From NCBI GenBank assembly GCA_009599575.1, contig VWND01000023.1, positions 360,501-424,500 on the forward strand: DNA of 64,000 nt, in the 5' to 3' direction. This DNA is from Blumeriella jaapii. Its lineage: Eukaryota; Ascomycota; Leotiomycetes; Helotiales; Drepanopezizaceae. A model generated the notes under the pieces. The model searched no databases, was not told the origin of the DNA, and saw only the letters and a program-made list of their open reading frames with translations. The position numbers were made by a program, and so were the translations under genes. Every line of letters starts with the position of its first letter. The stretch's first letter is position 1. Of this stretch, positions 23,962 through 37,352 are shown in pieces.

Positions 23962-24536
23962 TTAGTGGGCGTTGTTCTTGTGGTGTCCTGACAAGTGGTC
24001 AGCAGCCGTCAGGATAAGAGGCTAGTAATTCATACTGAGATGGAAATAGTAGTTTTGGGCATATCCGATGGCGACCAGAAAGACGATGGCGTGAATGATT
24101 GCTATTTCTGGATCAACACTGTACTCCCGACATTCCACATCTCAAGATATAACGTACGACGGCCAGTTGGGTTTTTCCCAAAGTGCTTGGCCTGGTATCT
24201 GCCGAGGAGACCCTTTGGCTGGACTTCCGGGGCGGCACCGCGAGGAAGCTTCTCGTAAAAGCTGACTACCCGTTGCATGCGTGCAGCATCTTGAGCAGCA
24301 CCCAGACCCTACTACCGATCAGAACAGATCTTGCATCTATGCGGTCCAGTCTTGTATTCGATCGAGTTTCGCTGCGAGACTCAATTGAGTCGGTTCCGGG
24401 GCGAAGGGGAACTCACGGTAGGAGAGGCGACCTAAATGAGATAGATGGTTAGCGTTGATTCGACTCTGCTGGAGAGCAGCGGGCGAACCTTGGGAGGGAT
24501 CAGTGAACTGAGTGCTCTGCGCGTAATGTAGCTCAT
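23962..24536 (-). CDS. ATP17: Mitochondrial ATP synthase subunit f (Atp17), five exons
   Basis: Small membrane subunit of the F0 part of mitochondrial ATP synthase. Exons 24536-24489, 24431-24417, 24308-24158, 24101-24036 and 23987-23962 sum to exactly 102 codons, giving 101 residues, the usual length for fungal subunit f. The joined protein begins MSYITRRALSSLIPPKVASP, continues DAARMQRVVSFYEKLPRGAA and GLLGRYQAKHFGKNPTGR, has a membrane helix HAIVFLVAIGYAQNYYF and ends HLRHHKNNAH. Exon 2 is only 15 nt. Introns are 57, 108, 56 and 48 nt with good borders; the first has GCTAAC plus a pyrimidine tract and TTTAG. No exon is longer than about 50 codons, so ordinary frame scans miss it. It is divergent from NDUFS4. 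Confidence 0.94.
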
Positions 24537-24756
24537 CTTGGTAACGTTGAATGTTCAAATTCGCCTCAGTCGAGTGTCGGGATGAAATGCGGACGTGGAG
24601 GAGATGTTTCAAATGCTTGTGAAGTCTTGAGGTTGAACTTCGATCCCAAAGGCTCGCCACGCTAGGACCGATTAAGCCCCGAGCCGATAGCAACGACAAC
24701 CTTCAGCAGTCACTGCGCAACAGCCTTATAGCATTCCGCGCCCCAGTCAACACAAA
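24537..24756. promoter_or_regulatory. Shared promoter of ATP17 and NDUFS4
   Basis: 220 bp separate the divergent start codons of an ATP synthase subunit and a complex I subunit. Both 5' UTRs and core promoters must fit here, so joint regulation of two oxidative-phosphorylation genes is plausible (inference). No binding site is assigned. Confidence 0.7.
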
Positions 24757-25476
24757 ATGTCGCTGTTAAGATCCTCAACTGCAGGGCGGCTGCTTAGGGC
24801 GGGCGTGCCCTCTTTTCGAACTGCTATTGCCGGCGGCGCAAGATTCGAGAGCACGGCATCGGGAATGTTCCTCGCTGAGACGGGAGAAACCAACGAAGTA
24901 CAGGTCATCAAGCGCAACCAGCCAGAGTACACGGCCGAGGTTGATCAAGCTTCTTCGTATGTGATCCTTTCAAAGAGATCAAACCGCTGGCTAAACCTCT
25001 CAGAACATTCTCCCCCGTCCCGAAGCGAGTTATGAATGGCAGCGAGGCTGGGGATGTCCTCCCAGCTGCTGTCCTTTCCGGAGCACCAATCGAACTCCAA
25101 GCGAGAACTGTCCGGTATGGATTGCATGTCCTGCTGGGAACCTAGATAGCTCTGACGACGAAGCAGCATTTACCGTCCAGTCAAGACGGCAACACAATCC
25201 GGAGATTGGCATGGCCACCACTGGCGTATGGACTGGGACATCCTGCCAAAAGGTCACCGCTGGGAGAACCCCTTGATGGGTTGGCAATCATCAGCGGACT
25301 TCATGCAAGGCACACACCTGATTTTCAAGTCTAGGGAGGATGCGATCAAGTTCGCGGAAAAGCAGGGCTATGAGTACTTCGTTCAGGAGCCAAACACGCG
25401 CAAAATCGCCCCAAAGGCCTACGCGAACAATTTTCTTTGGAGCGACAAGAAACTCAAGCACATCCGGACAAAATAG
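24757..25476 (+). CDS. NDUFS4: Complex I accessory subunit NDUFS4 (21/18 kDa, AQDQ)
   Basis: Accessory subunit of the peripheral arm of mitochondrial complex I, needed for stable assembly of the NADH-oxidising module. Exons 24757-24956, 25004-25114 and 25167-25476 give 206 residues. The N-terminus (MSLLRSSTAGRLLRAGVPSF ... RFEST) is an amphipathic, Arg-rich mitochondrial presequence. Spliced joins read DQASSTFSPVPKRV and LQARTVRIYRPVKTATQSG. Family blocks are VRIYRPVKTATQSG, HHWRMDWDILPKGHRWENP, LMGWQSSADFMQGTHLIFKS, EDAIKFAEKQGYEYFVQEP and KAYANNFLWSDKKLKHIRTK at the C-terminus. Length and motif order are normal. Confidence 0.96.
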
Positions 25477-26961
25477 GCAGTTTGCGGTCGTTGTAAATAT
25501 TGAACTACGCACGTTTGTATCGAAATGTCACCGCGTTGAACGTGTATGGCTGATTGCAGAGTCATGACCATAGGCACAAAATGAGTTTACTTTGCCGAAT
25601 CTTTTCATTGAGCCGTTCTAGAAACTCGCGCCGATACTCTTATGACTGCATTTATTTCGATTGCTCGCGCTCTTCCTGACCAAGATCTTGAAAAGGAGGA
25701 GTTGTGAAGAGACCTTACAAACCCTCTTCGATGCCGGAATATGACATGCTCCAGGTAATCTGATCCCAATTGCGGGCTGTATTACTTCAAGATGGATGGC
25801 TATCCATAGGCTGACGCCATCGTAAGGGCACGGTGATCAATCACACCTGCCAGGTGTGTTGAGCTCAGCTCCGGGTATCCTGATCCCATCTGCTTCGGCT
25901 CCCAAGCTCCTGAATTACCCGAAAGGATACGGCCGTCATCTTTTCAGTGGTCTCTGCGCGTAGCATTCAAATAATGAGTGTCGGCGATTTAGCCGAACAT
26001 GATGACTCGCCTAAGCCTCGATCAACATGACACTTCTTGTCAACCGTTAACTTGGGACGAAACGCCGAGCTACGATTTCAGCAAGCTACTGTAGGTTCAA
26101 CCCCTCCGACTTGTTGCCTGAATGCCGGATTGTTTGACGTCTTTAGACCCGATCTCGACATGGATCTGTTCTTCTAATAGCTCCCTTGTTTCAGCATCGA
26201 GATCTGAATCTCGGATGGTTTGATCTCAAGATCTTTCAGTTTAATGAAGTTGGGGAACACAGCCCTTGGAAATGCTTGCATGAACAAGGTAATGACTATT
26301 CCTATACATGCTACCGTAAGTAGCTGGTTGTGGCTGGGAGATGAATTTGTATCATTCCTTGTCCAGCTTCCTAACTGCATACTTAAGTTGATAGAGATAG
26401 CTCTATCTATCAAGGCCCAAAGAGGCAGCCATTTGATAGATACTAGACGCTTGCCACTTAACATAATACTTGTACACGGAGACTTCCAGCTGCGTTCGAT
26501 ACTGTGAATACAATGACATAGGCTAAATATCTCCGGACTGGATAGATGGCAGAATCTTGGTGTCTGTGCCGAGCCAAGGCTTTCATCTGAGATTTACCCG
26601 ATATCTGGGGCTGGGGAGATCCCGGCCTCGTTTACACCTCGCCTCCGAATGTTTTGTTAAGTACCACACCAAGTGAGTCAGTAGATCATCTACCTTATAC
26701 GGTCCCATGTTAGGAGCTCTGCTGCACCTTTTTATACACTCTGCGCTATGCTTTGTGACACGACGTGCAGGGGGCTTTCCACAGCCTCCGTTTCGGATCA
26801 TGTAAGAACAAAGCCAGTGACATGTAAATATAAATATATATACCGATAGAGCACTGCCTTACCGCTGATTCTCTTCCTCACCGCGCTTTTCTTTTCTTTC
26901 CAATTGCTTCATCAAGGCGGCTGCTGCCACCCGGCACTTTTCATTCTTCCTCTTTCCAAGC
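25477..26961. other. 1.5 kb intergenic
   Basis: No gene is supported. A 96-codon frame on the minus strand (26174-26464) and an overlapping 95-codon frame on the plus strand cancel each other as evidence. A TATA-like stretch (AAATATAAATATATATACC, about 26825-26843) lies about 120 bp before the wall-protein start. Confidence 0.5.
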
Positions 26962-27943
26962 ATGCGTTGCCATCTGTTCTTTGCTTCGACAGTGCTTTTC
27001 TCATCCGTCTTAGCTACGTATGAGTATGGGGATGGCGGAAAGGACGCGGGCACCGATCCATGTAAAGAGGAGGGTTCCGGTGGTGGTTCCGGTGGTGGCT
27101 CTGGTGGTGGTTCATACATCTACAAACGCGGATCGGGCAAGAGCGGCGACTGCACAAGCAAGCCCTTGGGGGGGGGATCAGAGTTGACAAGCCTTCCGCC
27201 GTTCTTGCCGATAGTGCCGGTCTTGCCGACATTACCGATAGTGCCGGTCTTGCCGACGTTACCGATCGTGCCGGTTTTGCCGACGTTACCGATAGAACTA
27301 CCACAGGCATCCGAATCTTGTGCTTCGACAACCACGAGCAAGGAAAAACCCAAGGCGATTCCTACTCCTGTGCCATATGATCCTGTCCCTGAGGTAAGCA
27401 AACGTTCGCGATGGATCTGATGATGGGATTTGCTGACTCGGTTTCTAGGGACCCATCACCGTGACAGTGACAGCACCTTGTTCTTGTGCTAAAGAATCCC
27501 CACCTCCAGCTCCGACACCTCCAATTCTGGCACCTCCAGCTCCGAAGCCTCCGGTTTCGACACCTCCAGCTTCCACACCTCCAGCACCGAAGTCTCCGGT
27601 TCCGACACCTCCAGCTCCGAAGTCTCCGGCTCCGACACCTCCAGCTCCGACACCTCCAGCTCCGAAGTCGACACCTCCAGCTCCGAAATCTTCGGTTCCC
27701 ACGCCGCCGGCTTCCAAGCTGCCGGGCCCTTCGCTCATATATCCAAAGCCCTCAGCCACACCAATGGTTCCATCTACTTTTTCGAAATATGGCCCCACCA
27801 ACACATCATATTCTCCAATGCCGACAAATGCCACAATACCTCCTGATACGCTTTTCAGGGCCAATGCTATTGCCACCGAGGCGAGCCGCCTTTCTTGCAT
27901 GATCTCCGCTGGGGTCGCTGGGCTGTTCATAGTCCTACTGTAA
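26962..27943 (+). CDS. GPI-anchored Pro-rich cell-wall protein with three repeat blocks
   Basis: Predicted secreted surface protein; no enzyme motif. Exons 26962-27393 and 27449-27943 give 308 residues. A signal peptide (MRCHLFFASTVLFSSVLA) leads the protein. Next is a GSGGGSGGGSGGGS linker (27074-27113), then a hydrophobic PTLPIVPVL repeat of about 9 residues (27-nt units near 27207-27297), a Ser/Thr/Lys region, ITVTVTAPCSCAKE at the splice join (a pattern common in fungal wall proteins), and about 65 residues of PPAPKSP/PPAPTP repeats (27502-27700). The C-terminus SCMISAGVAGLFIVLL after a Ser-containing stretch fits a GPI signal. The repeats also keep both strands open, producing long false antisense frames. 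Repeat numbers probably vary between strains (inference). Confidence 0.82.
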
Positions 27944-29143
27944 AGATCGCGTCAACTTAGGGATTCTGAGGAAATCCGAGAAAGGAAGGCAAGGCAAATA
28001 CGCCATCTAGAAACAGGCCCGCTATCATGCCGGGATCCCAAAGATTCAGTACCTGTACGAAGTTTCCCATCCGAATCTTCAACCTTAATGCCAAATGTGT
28101 ATTTTCTGGGAGAGTCGAGGCTGAATCACGACAAGTCTCGTGCATAGTGCCTGCAACTTCTCTACGACAAACTCCTACGAATATCTCGCAGTACACTCTT
28201 TTCCGAGCTGGGGCGCTGGAATAAGAATTCGGAACAAGTGGACTTCCTCAAAAACTATGCTGAGCATCTCGAGTACATACACGCAAGCTTACGAAAATCG
28301 AGGCTCACAAAACGATCACTGCCAAAACCCAAGTCTTGACAATCTGGCATCGAAACTATGTAGCAATGGCTCGACGCTTTTGACTCAGCAACCACGGGAT
28401 CTGTCTCGCGCCTGGTGGCGCAAAACTTATGTTTGTTCATATCAAAGAGTAAGAATAGAGGCACTCGATGGCTTGCAAAATTTGGTTACAACACGATATT
28501 GCTATCAACAGGATGGCTTGCTGCATCTCTAATAGATGAGAGCCTTTGAACAAATCCTTTGCTTAGCATGTCTCCGTATCCCTTGGGATGTCGTAAGCTC
28601 GATTGCAGCTTGTTGATATCCAATAGACATTAATCAATACTACTACTATTCCTACCTCATTTGAGTCGTAGCGATGAATCAGCACAAGATGGCGGTAGAT
28701 CATATAAGTCAAGCTCTGTGGAGATTCCTTTACCTTACACCTCACTCAGTTCCACAGCTACTTCCTCTCTGCCCAGTGTGATACGCGATAGTAAACAGAC
28801 AGCGCTTTACCTCCTTTGATTTTTCATTGGTTCCTCTTGCGTGCATGAGCCCTCCTGAGCCTGTGGAATGTTACGGTGGAGACAAAACAGTATGCAAACA
28901 CGAGCTAAACAATACGATCACGACAAATCCCAAGATATTCAAGCCAGGTTGTGATGCCTCCCACCCTTCGGGTTTCGTTAATCCAAGATGAGGAAGCTCT
29001 AAAGTTAATCCGTTCCGAGTCGGAAGCGACTAGCCCAAACCATGCATGTAAAAGATCGCGAGGCTCTGACAATCCAGCCGCCCCCCCCACAACATCCACG
29101 AAATCGAAGCTCGTCGCCGGCCGCCGCAACAGTGTACCTAATC
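27944..29143. other. 1.2 kb intergenic
   Basis: PRP22 promoter side. Short frames only. A C8 run occurs near 29082. The PRP22 frame is open upstream of its start but has no typical N-terminus there. Confidence 0.5.
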
Positions 29144-32100
29144 ATGGACGACCTCGAGTCTCTCGAACTCCTGTCCCTGGTGTCCAAGGTCACCTCAGAA
29201 CTCCAAAACCATCTTGGAATTAGCGACAAGACACTGGCGGAGTTTATCATTGCACAGCATGATGCGCACAAGTCTCTGGAGGAGTTCCAGAAGAAGCTGG
29301 AATCTATGGGGGCGGAGTTTCCTCAGAGTCTGATCGAAAGCGTGGATCGTCTGGTGCGGACTATGCACCCAAAATACAAGGGCACGAAGAACGGTGGCGG
29401 GCAAACGGAAAATAAGGCGCGAAAGCAGGAGGACAAGACCAAGGTCTTTAGAGGTCTTGCGATGCCAGACACGGAGGTACCTTGGCAGGATGAGACAGAT
29501 CCAGCGCCGACAGACGGAATTGTCAAGCCAGGGACCGATGCGATCGACGACACGATGGCCCTTCTGGAAAGTTTAGGGAGCAAGACAAGGACCGAAAAGC
29601 CAGCCCAGTCCAGTCGGAAACGAAGTCGAAGCCCCGAGGAAGATTCAAATCGAGGTAGGAGCAGGAAGGACAGATACAGGTCGCGATCGAGGTCCTTGGA
29701 GGGGAAGCGGCCCAGGAACAATGGTACCGAGGACCAAGACGAATACGGTCGTTCAAGAAACGGCCATAAAAGCAGCCGGCGGGATAGAGAAGAAGAAGAC
29801 AGATTCCGGCGGCCACCAACGCCCGAAATCGACGACTCTCCAATTCCTTTCAAGGTCTACGATGGTCATGTTACGGGGGTGAAAGACTTCGGGGCCTTCG
29901 TCAATATCCATGGGGTGAAGGGCAAAGTTGATGGGCTCGTACACGTGTCAGCACTAGTCGAGGGTCAGCGGGTTAATCACCCATCTGATCTCGTATCTAG
30001 GGGGCAGCCTGTCAAAGTCAAGGTTATCAAGATAGAGGGCTCAAGAATCGGCCTCTCCATGAAGGATGTTGACCAAGAGACCGGGAGAGATATGGCCCCA
30101 CAAGCTAGAATACAATCTGGCGCCAATATGGAGGCGATTGGTGGCAGAGACGAGTATGGCCTTATAGATGATAAGGTTATGGTCTTCGAGGGCGACATGC
30201 CGACCAATTATAGGAGGACGAAAAAGAGAATGACGTCCCCTGAACGTTGGGAGATTCGCCAGCTCATCGCATCTGGTGTAGTGAAAGCGTCGGAGTACCC
30301 CGATCTCGATGAAGACTACCATGCGACCTTGAATGGCGAAGGAGAGATGGAGTTAGAAGAGGATGTTGATATCGAGTTACGAGAAGAGGAGCCCCCGTTC
30401 CTTGCCGGCCAAACTAAACAGTCACTGGAACTATCCCCTATTAGAGTGGTCAAAGCACCAGATGGCTCCATGAATCGCGCTGCCATGGCTGGAACCACGC
30501 TGGCGAAAGACAGAAAAGAGTTGAGGTCACAGGAAGCCCACGACAAAGCTGCGGAGGAGGGCTCTAAGGTTGATCTGTCAGCTCAGTGGCAGGATCCTAT
30601 GGCAAATCCAGACTCGAAGAAATTCGCAAGTGATCTGCGGAGTATCAAGCCCGGCCCGGCAAACGAAGCTGTACCTGAATGGAAAAAGGCCACGCAGAAT
30701 AAGGATCAATCCTTCGGACGACGAACAGACATGTCTATAAAAGAGCAGCGGGAATCTCTCCCTGTGTACCGATTCAGAAGCGAGCTTATCAAAGCCGTGC
30801 ATGCGAATCAGCTTTTGATTGTCGTCGGTGACACGGGATCGGGAAAAACAACTCAATTGACGCAGTACCTGGCAGAAGCTGGCTTTGCCAACAACGGCTT
30901 GATTGGATGCACACAGCCTCGGCGTGTTGCTGCAGTGTCAGTAGCGAAACGTGTAGCTGAGGAAGTCGGTTGCGAACTTGGCCAGGAGGTTGGTTATACG
31001 ATTCGGTTCGAGGACTGTACCAGTCCAGCAACGAAGATCAAGTATATGACTGATGGTATGCTGCAAAGAGAGATTCTCATGGATCCTGATATCAAGAGGT
31101 ACTCGGTCATCATGTTGGACGAAGCTCACGAACGTACAATCTCTACGGATGTGCTATTTGCACTGCTCAAGAAAACCTTGAAGAGGAGGCCCGATTTGAA
31201 GGTTATTGTCACATCTGCGACTCTGGACGCCGACAAGTTCTCGGCATACTTTAACGAGTGTCCCATCTTTTCGATTCCGGGACGTACATTCCCCGTGGAA
31301 GTCATGTACTCTCGAGAACCAGAATCTGATTATCTGGACGCAGCTCTCGTCACTGTGATGCAGATTCATTTGACAGAACCTCCCGGAGATATCCTTCTCT
31401 TTTTGACAGGCCAGGAAGAGATTGATACCAGTTGCGAGATTCTGTTCGAACGCATGAAGGCTCTCGGACCGAACGTTCCCGAGCTTATAATTCTCCCTGT
31501 ATACTCAGCTCTACCAAGTGAGATGCAAAGCAAGATTTTCGACCCGGCCCCACCAGGAAGCAGAAAGGTTGTTATTGCGACGAACATAGCCGAGACATCC
31601 ATCACCATCGATCACATTTACTATGTCATCGATCCTGGCTTCGTGAAGCAAAATGCCTACGATCCGAAACTTGGAATGGACTCTCTCGTCATTACACCCA
31701 TATCTCAAGCCCAGGCCAAGCAACGAGCTGGTCGTGCGGGAAGAACAGGTCCTGGAAAGTGCTTTCGTTTGTATACGGAATCTGCGTTTCAATCCGAAAT
31801 GCTGCCAACATCAATCCCTGAAATTCAGAGGCAAAATCTATCGCACACGATTTTAATGCTAAAAGCAATGGGAATCAACGATCTTTTGCACTTCGACTTT
31901 ATGGACCCACCACCAACCAACACCATGTTGACCGCACTCGAAGAGTTATATGCACTGTCGGCTCTAGACGATGAGGGTCTTTTGACTCGATTGGGTCGGA
32001 AGATGGCGAACTTTCCCATGGAACCGTCATTAGCCAAGGTTCTGATCGCCTCGGTCAACCTTGGCTGCTCCGATGAGATTCTGAGCATTGTTGCGATGCT

Positions 32101-32755
32101 CTCGATGCCATCTGTCTTTTATCGGCCGAAGGAAAAGCAGACACAAGCCGACCAAAAGAAGGCTAAGTTCCACGACCCCCACGGCGACCATCTTACCCTT
32201 CTCAACGTTTACAATGGCTGGAAACAAAACAAATTCGCCAATCCCTGGTGTTTCGAAAATTTCATCCAGGCCCGTTCAATGCGTCGAGCCAAGGATGTCC
32301 GGGACCAACTTGTCAAGATCATGGAACGCTACAAACACGCAATCGTCTCTTGTGGCCGCAACACTCAGAAAGTGAGACAAGCTATATGCAGTGGCTTTTT
32401 CCGTAATTCGGCCAGGAAAGATCCCCAGGAAGGTTACAAGACTCTTATTGAAGGTACGCCGGTCTATCTGCATCCCAGCTCGGCTCTGTTCGGAAAGCAA
32501 GCCGAATGGGTCATCTATCACACCTTGGTCATGACCAGCAAGGAGTACATGCACTGCACCACATCCATCGAACCCAAGTGGCTCGTCGAGGCTGCGCCGT
32601 CGTTCTTCAAGGTTGCGCCAACAGATAAACTGAGTAAGCGGAAGAAGGCGGAGAGAATCCAGCCTTTGTACAATAAATTTGCTGCGGAAGACGATTGGAG
32701 ACTGTCGTCGCAGAAGCGGCAGGGTAGAGGCGGTGGGGGTGGAACGTGGGGTTAG
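29144..32755 (+). CDS. PRP22: DEAH-box RNA helicase Prp22 (DHX8)
   Basis: Spliceosomal ATPase that acts in the second splicing step and releases mature mRNA from the spliceosome. It is a single exon of 1203 residues. An in-frame ATG lies at 29042, but MDDLESLELLSLVSKVTSEL at 29144 is the family's usual start. After an Arg/Ser-rich region (about 155-225) comes an S1 RNA-binding domain at about 235-310 (DGHVTGVKDFGAFVNIHGVK). The helicase core follows: GDTGSGKTT (motif I), TQPRRVAA (Ia), DEAH (II), VTSAT (III), TNIAETSITI (V) and QRAGRAGRTGPGKCFRLY (VI). HA2 and OB domains follow, and the tail is KRKKAERIQPLYNKF plus a Gly-rich end. Nothing is missing and no frame break is seen. Confidence 0.97.
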   Translation: MDDLESLELLSLVSKVTSELQNHLGISDKTLAEFIIAQHDAHKSLEEFQKKLESMGAEFPQSLIESVDRLVRTMHPKYKGTKNGGGQTENKARKQEDKTKVFRGLAMPDTEVPWQDETDPAPTDGIVKPGTDAIDDTMALLESLGSKTRTEKPAQSSRKRSRSPEEDSNRGRSRKDRYRSRSRSLEGKRPRNNGTEDQDEYGRSRNGHKSSRRDREEEDRFRRPPTPEIDDSPIPFKVYDGHVTGVKDFGAFVNIHGVKGKVDGLVHVSALVEGQRVNHPSDLVSRGQPVKVKVIKIEGSRIGLSMKDVDQETGRDMAPQARIQSGANMEAIGGRDEYGLIDDKVMVFEGDMPTNYRRTKKRMTSPERWEIRQLIASGVVKASEYPDLDEDYHATLNGEGEMELEEDVDIELREEEPPFLAGQTKQSLELSPIRVVKAPDGSMNRAAMAGTTLAKDRKELRSQEAHDKAAEEGSKVDLSAQWQDPMANPDSKKFASDLRSIKPGPANEAVPEWKKATQNKDQSFGRRTDMSIKEQRESLPVYRFRSELIKAVHANQLLIVVGDTGSGKTTQLTQYLAEAGFANNGLIGCTQPRRVAAVSVAKRVAEEVGCELGQEVGYTIRFEDCTSPATKIKYMTDGMLQREILMDPDIKRYSVIMLDEAHERTISTDVLFALLKKTLKRRPDLKVIVTSATLDADKFSAYFNECPIFSIPGRTFPVEVMYSREPESDYLDAALVTVMQIHLTEPPGDILLFLTGQEEIDTSCEILFERMKALGPNVPELIILPVYSALPSEMQSKIFDPAPPGSRKVVIATNIAETSITIDHIYYVIDPGFVKQNAYDPKLGMDSLVITPISQAQAKQRAGRAGRTGPGKCFRLYTESAFQSEMLPTSIPEIQRQNLSHTILMLKAMGINDLLHFDFMDPPPTNTMLTALEELYALSALDDEGLLTRLGRKMANFPMEPSLAKVLIASVNLGCSDEILSIVAMLSMPSVFYRPKEKQTQADQKKAKFHDPHGDHLTLLNVYNGWKQNKFANPWCFENFIQARSMRRAKDVRDQLVKIMERYKHAIVSCGRNTQKVRQAICSGFFRNSARKDPQEGYKTLIEGTPVYLHPSSALFGKQAEWVIYHTLVMTSKEYMHCTTSIEPKWLVEAAPSFFKVAPTDKLSKRKKAERIQPLYNKFAAEDDWRLSSQKRQGRGGGGGTWG

Positions 32756-33642
32756 GTGAGACCATGGACTCAAAAATTTCCTGGACACGGCATCTGTGCT
32801 CTTCTTCCAAAGATATGCTTCTCCTCTACAGTTGTTCCTTACAAGCAAGCCTTTGCTCTCGAGGTCCCGGATAGCGTCGGCGGCTCTCCGCTCTGGGTGA
32901 TCGATCGCAAAGTCATTGAAGAATCACACATCACGTCTGCCGAAGAAATACCCATCTCGAGCATTGACATCCTCGAGTCTTGACATGTCTCTACTACGCC
33001 AGTCAGTAGTTCTTATCGTATGATCCTCTTCGCAGCCACATATCACGTCAGTCGTGGCGAATCGAACAAGTGCCTCATCAACAGAACAACGGATTCCCAA
33101 CAATGAACTGCCTAGCACCAAGTTATCTGCAACGACAGGAGAACTGAAAGTGCGGACCGACCGGAATCAATCAAGCTTTGCCAATGCTTTGGCTGATGCT
33201 TGGGTCCGCTCGGCCCCAACTCGCTACTGGTGCGGGCAGGAATCCTGACCTCACGTTTGCATATTACTCTAGCAGTTGGAGTGTCAACACCACGTCTCGT
33301 CAACCAATTGGAAATCGCGAATTCGGGTTTCCAGTCTCGACCGATTGTTGACGGGTATGCTAGCTAGCATGGCTCACCCATTGTCCTCTTCCCTTCGACC
33401 CTGGCCCTTACCCCTCGCGCTATACACTTGTCTATTACGCCAACCAAACTTCGCCTGAGACCGGCGCGCCGCTGAATGGGCGAGGCGTGAGGCATAAAAC
33501 CCGAGAGGTGCCTTGCCCCTCTCTCCTTTGCTCTCTGTTATTCTTTGCGTAACCAGCGACGATATCTTCTGTTGTATCGATACCTACACGTTTCTCCGCC
33601 TACAATACCTATTCTACATTTCCAAACCTTCTTACCGACACA
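32756..33642. other. Intergenic, PRP22 3' region and CipC promoter
   Basis: No gene is supported; only short frames. A C/T-rich leader (TCTCTCCTTTGCTCTCTG) precedes the CipC-like start. Confidence 0.5.
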
Positions 33643-34278
33643 ATGGGATGGTTCGATGGAAATACCAATGAGGCCGACGCCTACCAACAGGTTCGTTGCC
33701 CTCCGTACTGTTCTCCACACGTGGGACAACTACTAACTCGAACCAAAAGTACAACAACGCTTCCGATGAGCATAAGGCCAAATTCTCTCGTATGTCTCGC
33801 TTGCACGGGTTTTAAGCACTTCTGCGTCTTTCCTCAAAACAAAACATACACCCTATCTATCTACAGTCTCCATCACGACCACAGCCAGACACCCCTTCCC
33901 ACCGTCCAACGTCTTGCTGATGCCAAGCCACAGACGAATTGATTGGAGGCGCAGCGGCTTTCGAGGCTGCAAAGGCATACGAGGACCATGTTCGCAAGAA
34001 CGGCAAGCCCACTTCGCACGCCGAGGCCAAGGAGATCCTGGCTGGGCTTGCCGGAGCCTTCATCGATCGGGAATTCGAGACTCGTGGCGTAAGCTTCCCC
34101 TTCCCCATCCCTGGCCTACATGTACATGTCAATGTATGCACATGCACCGGGGATTGAGTGAATGGGGGATTGATGGCTGACTCTGTGTGTGGTGTGGTAG
34201 CTCGACGGCATCGATCGCGAGCGTGCGAAGCACGATGCTCACAAGCGCCTCCATGAGCAGGTGCAGAACGAGTACTAG
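33643..34278 (+). CDS. Small CipC-like protein (DUF3759)
   Basis: Small fungal protein resembling CipC, first reported as raised in Aspergillus treated with concanamycin; its molecular role is unknown. Exons 33643-33690, 33750-33789, 33934-34088 and 34201-34278 sum to 107 codons (106 residues). The joined sequence starts MGWFDGNTNEADAYQQ, continues YNNASDEHKAKFSHELIGGA and AAFEAAKAYEDHVRKNGKP, then HAEAKEILAGLAGAFIDREF, and ends RAKHDAHKRLHEQVQNEY. It is mostly Ala/Lys/Glu-rich helix, with no signal peptide or membrane segment, so cytosolic. The first donor is GTTCGT, the variant also used by uridine kinase and ATP17 here. Intron 3 carries an ACATGTACATGT-like element. Confidence 0.9.
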
Positions 34279-34855
34279 GCGAGAGCGAGAGGCGCCTGCA
34301 TCTACTACATACCTCGTCTGTCAATTAGAAGCTAGGGTCATGTGAACCTGTGATTTATGGATGAATGGATGACTAGACGAAGTCCTGGTTCTCCGTCAGA
34401 TCTTGACGTCCTCCGCATTGTGAATTCTCCGAGCACTTTCTACTTTTTCATCTGCATCTGGTAAATTCGTGACTAGAGCTCGTGGGCACCTGGATCCGTC
34501 TACCCGTCGAAGATTTGGCTGTGGGCGATACCCAAATCTCTGCTCCGAGGTCTGTTACCTTGCAGTCACTTGAGGATAACCTGCTCCACGACCCGGCTTG
34601 CTCAGATGATGTTCGGCGAAGTGACTACCAGGAAGACGGCTACCTTGGATGAATGTACTCCGGGATTCCAATGCGCTTTCGGCTCCACGGTTGGTCTCCA
34701 GCGACCAGTTATGCATTGTTATCTAGTCCTTCGAACAAGACTTGGCCCTGATGAAAAAGATCGCTGTTCTATCTCCCACACATCATTCGGGAAGTAGCAC
34801 AACAGCTCCGCGTCCGCAATCATTAAGTCATCATATCCTATTATTGTACAACCCT
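34279..34855. other. Convergent intergenic region
   Basis: 577 bp between two convergent stops. No gene or notable repeat seen. Confidence 0.5.

Positions 34856-37352
<2,497 letters not shown>

Noticed and set aside
24337..24699. 120-codon minus-strand frame
   Set aside because: It lacks an ATG and covers ATP17 exon 1, introns and promoter in the wrong frame.
26174..26507. Overlapping 95-96 codon frames on both strands
   Set aside because: Both strands open by chance; no motif, no clear introns, no neighbour support.
27014..27930. Long antisense frames over the wall-protein gene
   Set aside because: Caused by codon periodicity of the Pro/Gly repeats.
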